16,244 nt of DNA from Pseudomonadota bacterium (GTDB lineage Bacteria > Pseudomonadota > Gammaproteobacteria > Pseudomonadales > Halieaceae). The stretch is taken from positions 1 through 16,244 of the forward strand of contig JAUVBI010000040.1 in NCBI GenBank assembly GCA_030591305.1. Direction: 5' to 3'. The notes under the pieces are model-generated. The model was not told where the DNA came from and did no database searches. It was given only the letters and a program-made list of their open reading frames with translations. The position numbers were made by a program, and so were the translations under genes. This document shows positions 15,296 through 16,244 of the stretch, in pieces. Numbering within the stretch: the first letter of the stretch is position 1; every line of letters starts with the position of its first letter.

Positions 15296-15904
15296 ATGAT
15301 CGGTAGAATTCGCGGCAGTCTGGTACACAAGCAGCCCCCCCTGATACTGGTGGAGGTAGGCGGCGTGGGCTACGAAATTCAGGTTCCCATGACGACCTTG
15401 TTCCAACTGCCGGAACTGGGAGAGCCTGTGTCCCTGGTGACCCATTTTGTCGTACGCGAGGATGCCCAGCTGCTGTACGGCTTTATCGATGAACGCGATC
15501 GGACCTTGTTTCGTCAACTTATCAAGGTTAACGGGGTTGGGCCCAAGCTGGGTCTGACCATCTTGTCTGGCATGGATGCTGCCAGCTTCGTCCGCTGTAT
15601 ACAGCGCAATGATATGTCCTCCTTGACTGCGCTTCCCGGAGTCGGTCGCAAGACTGCCGAGCGCTTGCTGGTAGAAATGCGCGACAAACTGAAAGACTGG
15701 CTGGCCCAGGCCGATGAGTCGTCCACCGGCGCCGCGGCAGGTCAGCTAATAAACGATAGTGTATCCGATGCGGAGGGTGCATTGATCGCCCTGGGGTATA
15801 AGCCCCAGGAGGCCAGCCGTATGGTTGCCGCTGTCAATAACGAGTCAATTAACGACAGTGAGGAATTAATCCGCCTGGCGCTTAAATCCATGGTGAGGGC
15901 CTGA
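15296..15904 (+). CDS. ruvA: Holliday-junction branch migration protein RuvA
   Basis: RuvA is the tetrameric junction-binding subunit that recruits the RuvB motors. The 202-residue protein shows domain I (OB fold, 1-62: [27 protein letters not shown]) with the acidic pin Glu55-Asp56 in [12 protein letters not shown]. Domain II has two helix-hairpin-helix motifs, [14 protein letters not shown] at 79-92 and [15 protein letters not shown] at 114-128. A variable linker follows. Domain III (about 155-202: [20 protein letters not shown]) contacts RuvB. An in-frame GTG at 15290 would add two residues, but homologues begin at MIGR, so ATG 15296 is chosen. Its ribosome site is weak (GGGG, 10 nt away), which suggests coupling to ruvC. 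Confidence 0.97.
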   Translation: MIGRIRGSLVHKQPPLILVEVGGVGYEIQVPMTTLFQLPELGEPVSLVTHFVVREDAQLLYGFIDERDRTLFRQLIKVNGVGPKLGLTILSGMDAASFVRCIQRNDMSSLTALPGVGRKTAERLLVEMRDKLKDWLAQADESSTGAAAGQLINDSVSDAEGALIALGYKPQEASRMVAAVNNESINDSEELIRLALKSMVRA

Positions 15905-15925
15905 TGTAATGGTGGAGAGAGGTAG

Positions 15926-16244
15926 ATGATAGAAACTGATCGCCTTATTGCTCCGCAGGCCGACAGTAGCGGTGAAGATGCGGTGGACAGGGCCATCCGG
16001 CCGAAAACACTGGATGAGTATGTGGGCCAGCAGAGGGTGTGCGACCAGATGTCTATCTTCCTGCAGGCCGCCAGGGGCAGGAATGAACCGCTGGATCACA
16101 CCTTGATCTTCGGGCCTCCGGGCCTGGGAAAAACGACCCTGGCCAGCATTATTGCCCATGAAATGGGTGTCGCCCTGCGCACCACCTCCGGGCCGGTGTT
16201 GGAAAAAGCCGGGGATGTCGCCGCCCTGATGACCAACCTGGAAC
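15926..16244 (+). CDS. ruvB: Holliday-junction helicase RuvB (3' partial)
   Basis: RuvB is the AAA+ hexameric motor that drives branch migration with RuvA. The first 106 codons are present. They show [16 protein letters not shown], the Walker A motif [12 protein letters not shown] and [34 protein letters not shown], all standard for RuvB. Walker B, the sensors and the winged-helix domain lie beyond the window. ATG 15926 has GGAG 8 nt upstream. It follows ruvA by 21 nt; a six-codon ORF (15909-15929) in this gap ends across the ruvB start. Confidence 0.96.
   Translation, partial: MIETDRLIAPQADSSGEDAVDRAIRPKTLDEYVGQQRVCDQMSIFLQAARGRNEPLDHTLIFGPPGLGKTTLASIIAHEMGVALRTTSGPVLEKAGDVAALMTNLE

Overview
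The window is a chromosomal stretch of a gammaproteobacterium, mostly housekeeping genes. LipB, RF3, ProRS, AspRS and RuvABC all read as gammaproteobacterial proteins. The AspRS is closer to the Pseudomonas form than to the E. coli form. A lysine-tailed HU protein and a PuuA-like ligase beside a LuxR-type regulator suit an environmental, perhaps marine, lineage, but I cannot name genus or species. I see no phage, transposon, CRISPR array, tRNA or rRNA, and no abrupt change of composition.

Left part (1-4057): the end of lipB, then prfC, both on +. A Cys-type glutathione peroxidase on - shares four bases with the end of prfC (stop codons in a common CTAG). Divergent from it is a MATE-family transporter.

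Middle part, all on - (11505 down to 4077): proS, a lytic transglycosylase and selO are packed with gaps of about 15 nt and look like one operon. A LuxR-type regulator, a PuuA-like glutamine synthetase homologue, an exported endonuclease/exonuclease/phosphatase-fold protein and a small exported DUF5329-type protein follow. The last three genes overlap one another by 62 and 52 nt. A promoter whose -35 lies between two perfect 7-nt direct repeats sits between the regulator and the synthetase homologue.

Right part, all on + (11715-16244): after a divergent AT-rich intergenic region comes an HU-family nucleoid protein with a lysine/alanine/proline tail like histone H1, with its own promoter and a clear terminator. 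Then come an FmdB-type zinc-ribbon protein with its own promoter, aspS, and the Holliday-junction operon ruvC-ruvA-ruvB (ruvB cut by the window end). A near-consensus LexA (SOS) box precedes ruvC, and the yebC gene that usually lies between aspS and ruvC is absent.

I found no convincing undescribed system. The items most worth checking are the HU tail, the triple overlap around the exported nuclease-fold protein, the putative operator before the synthetase homologue, the LexA box, and the signs that AspRS is non-discriminating.
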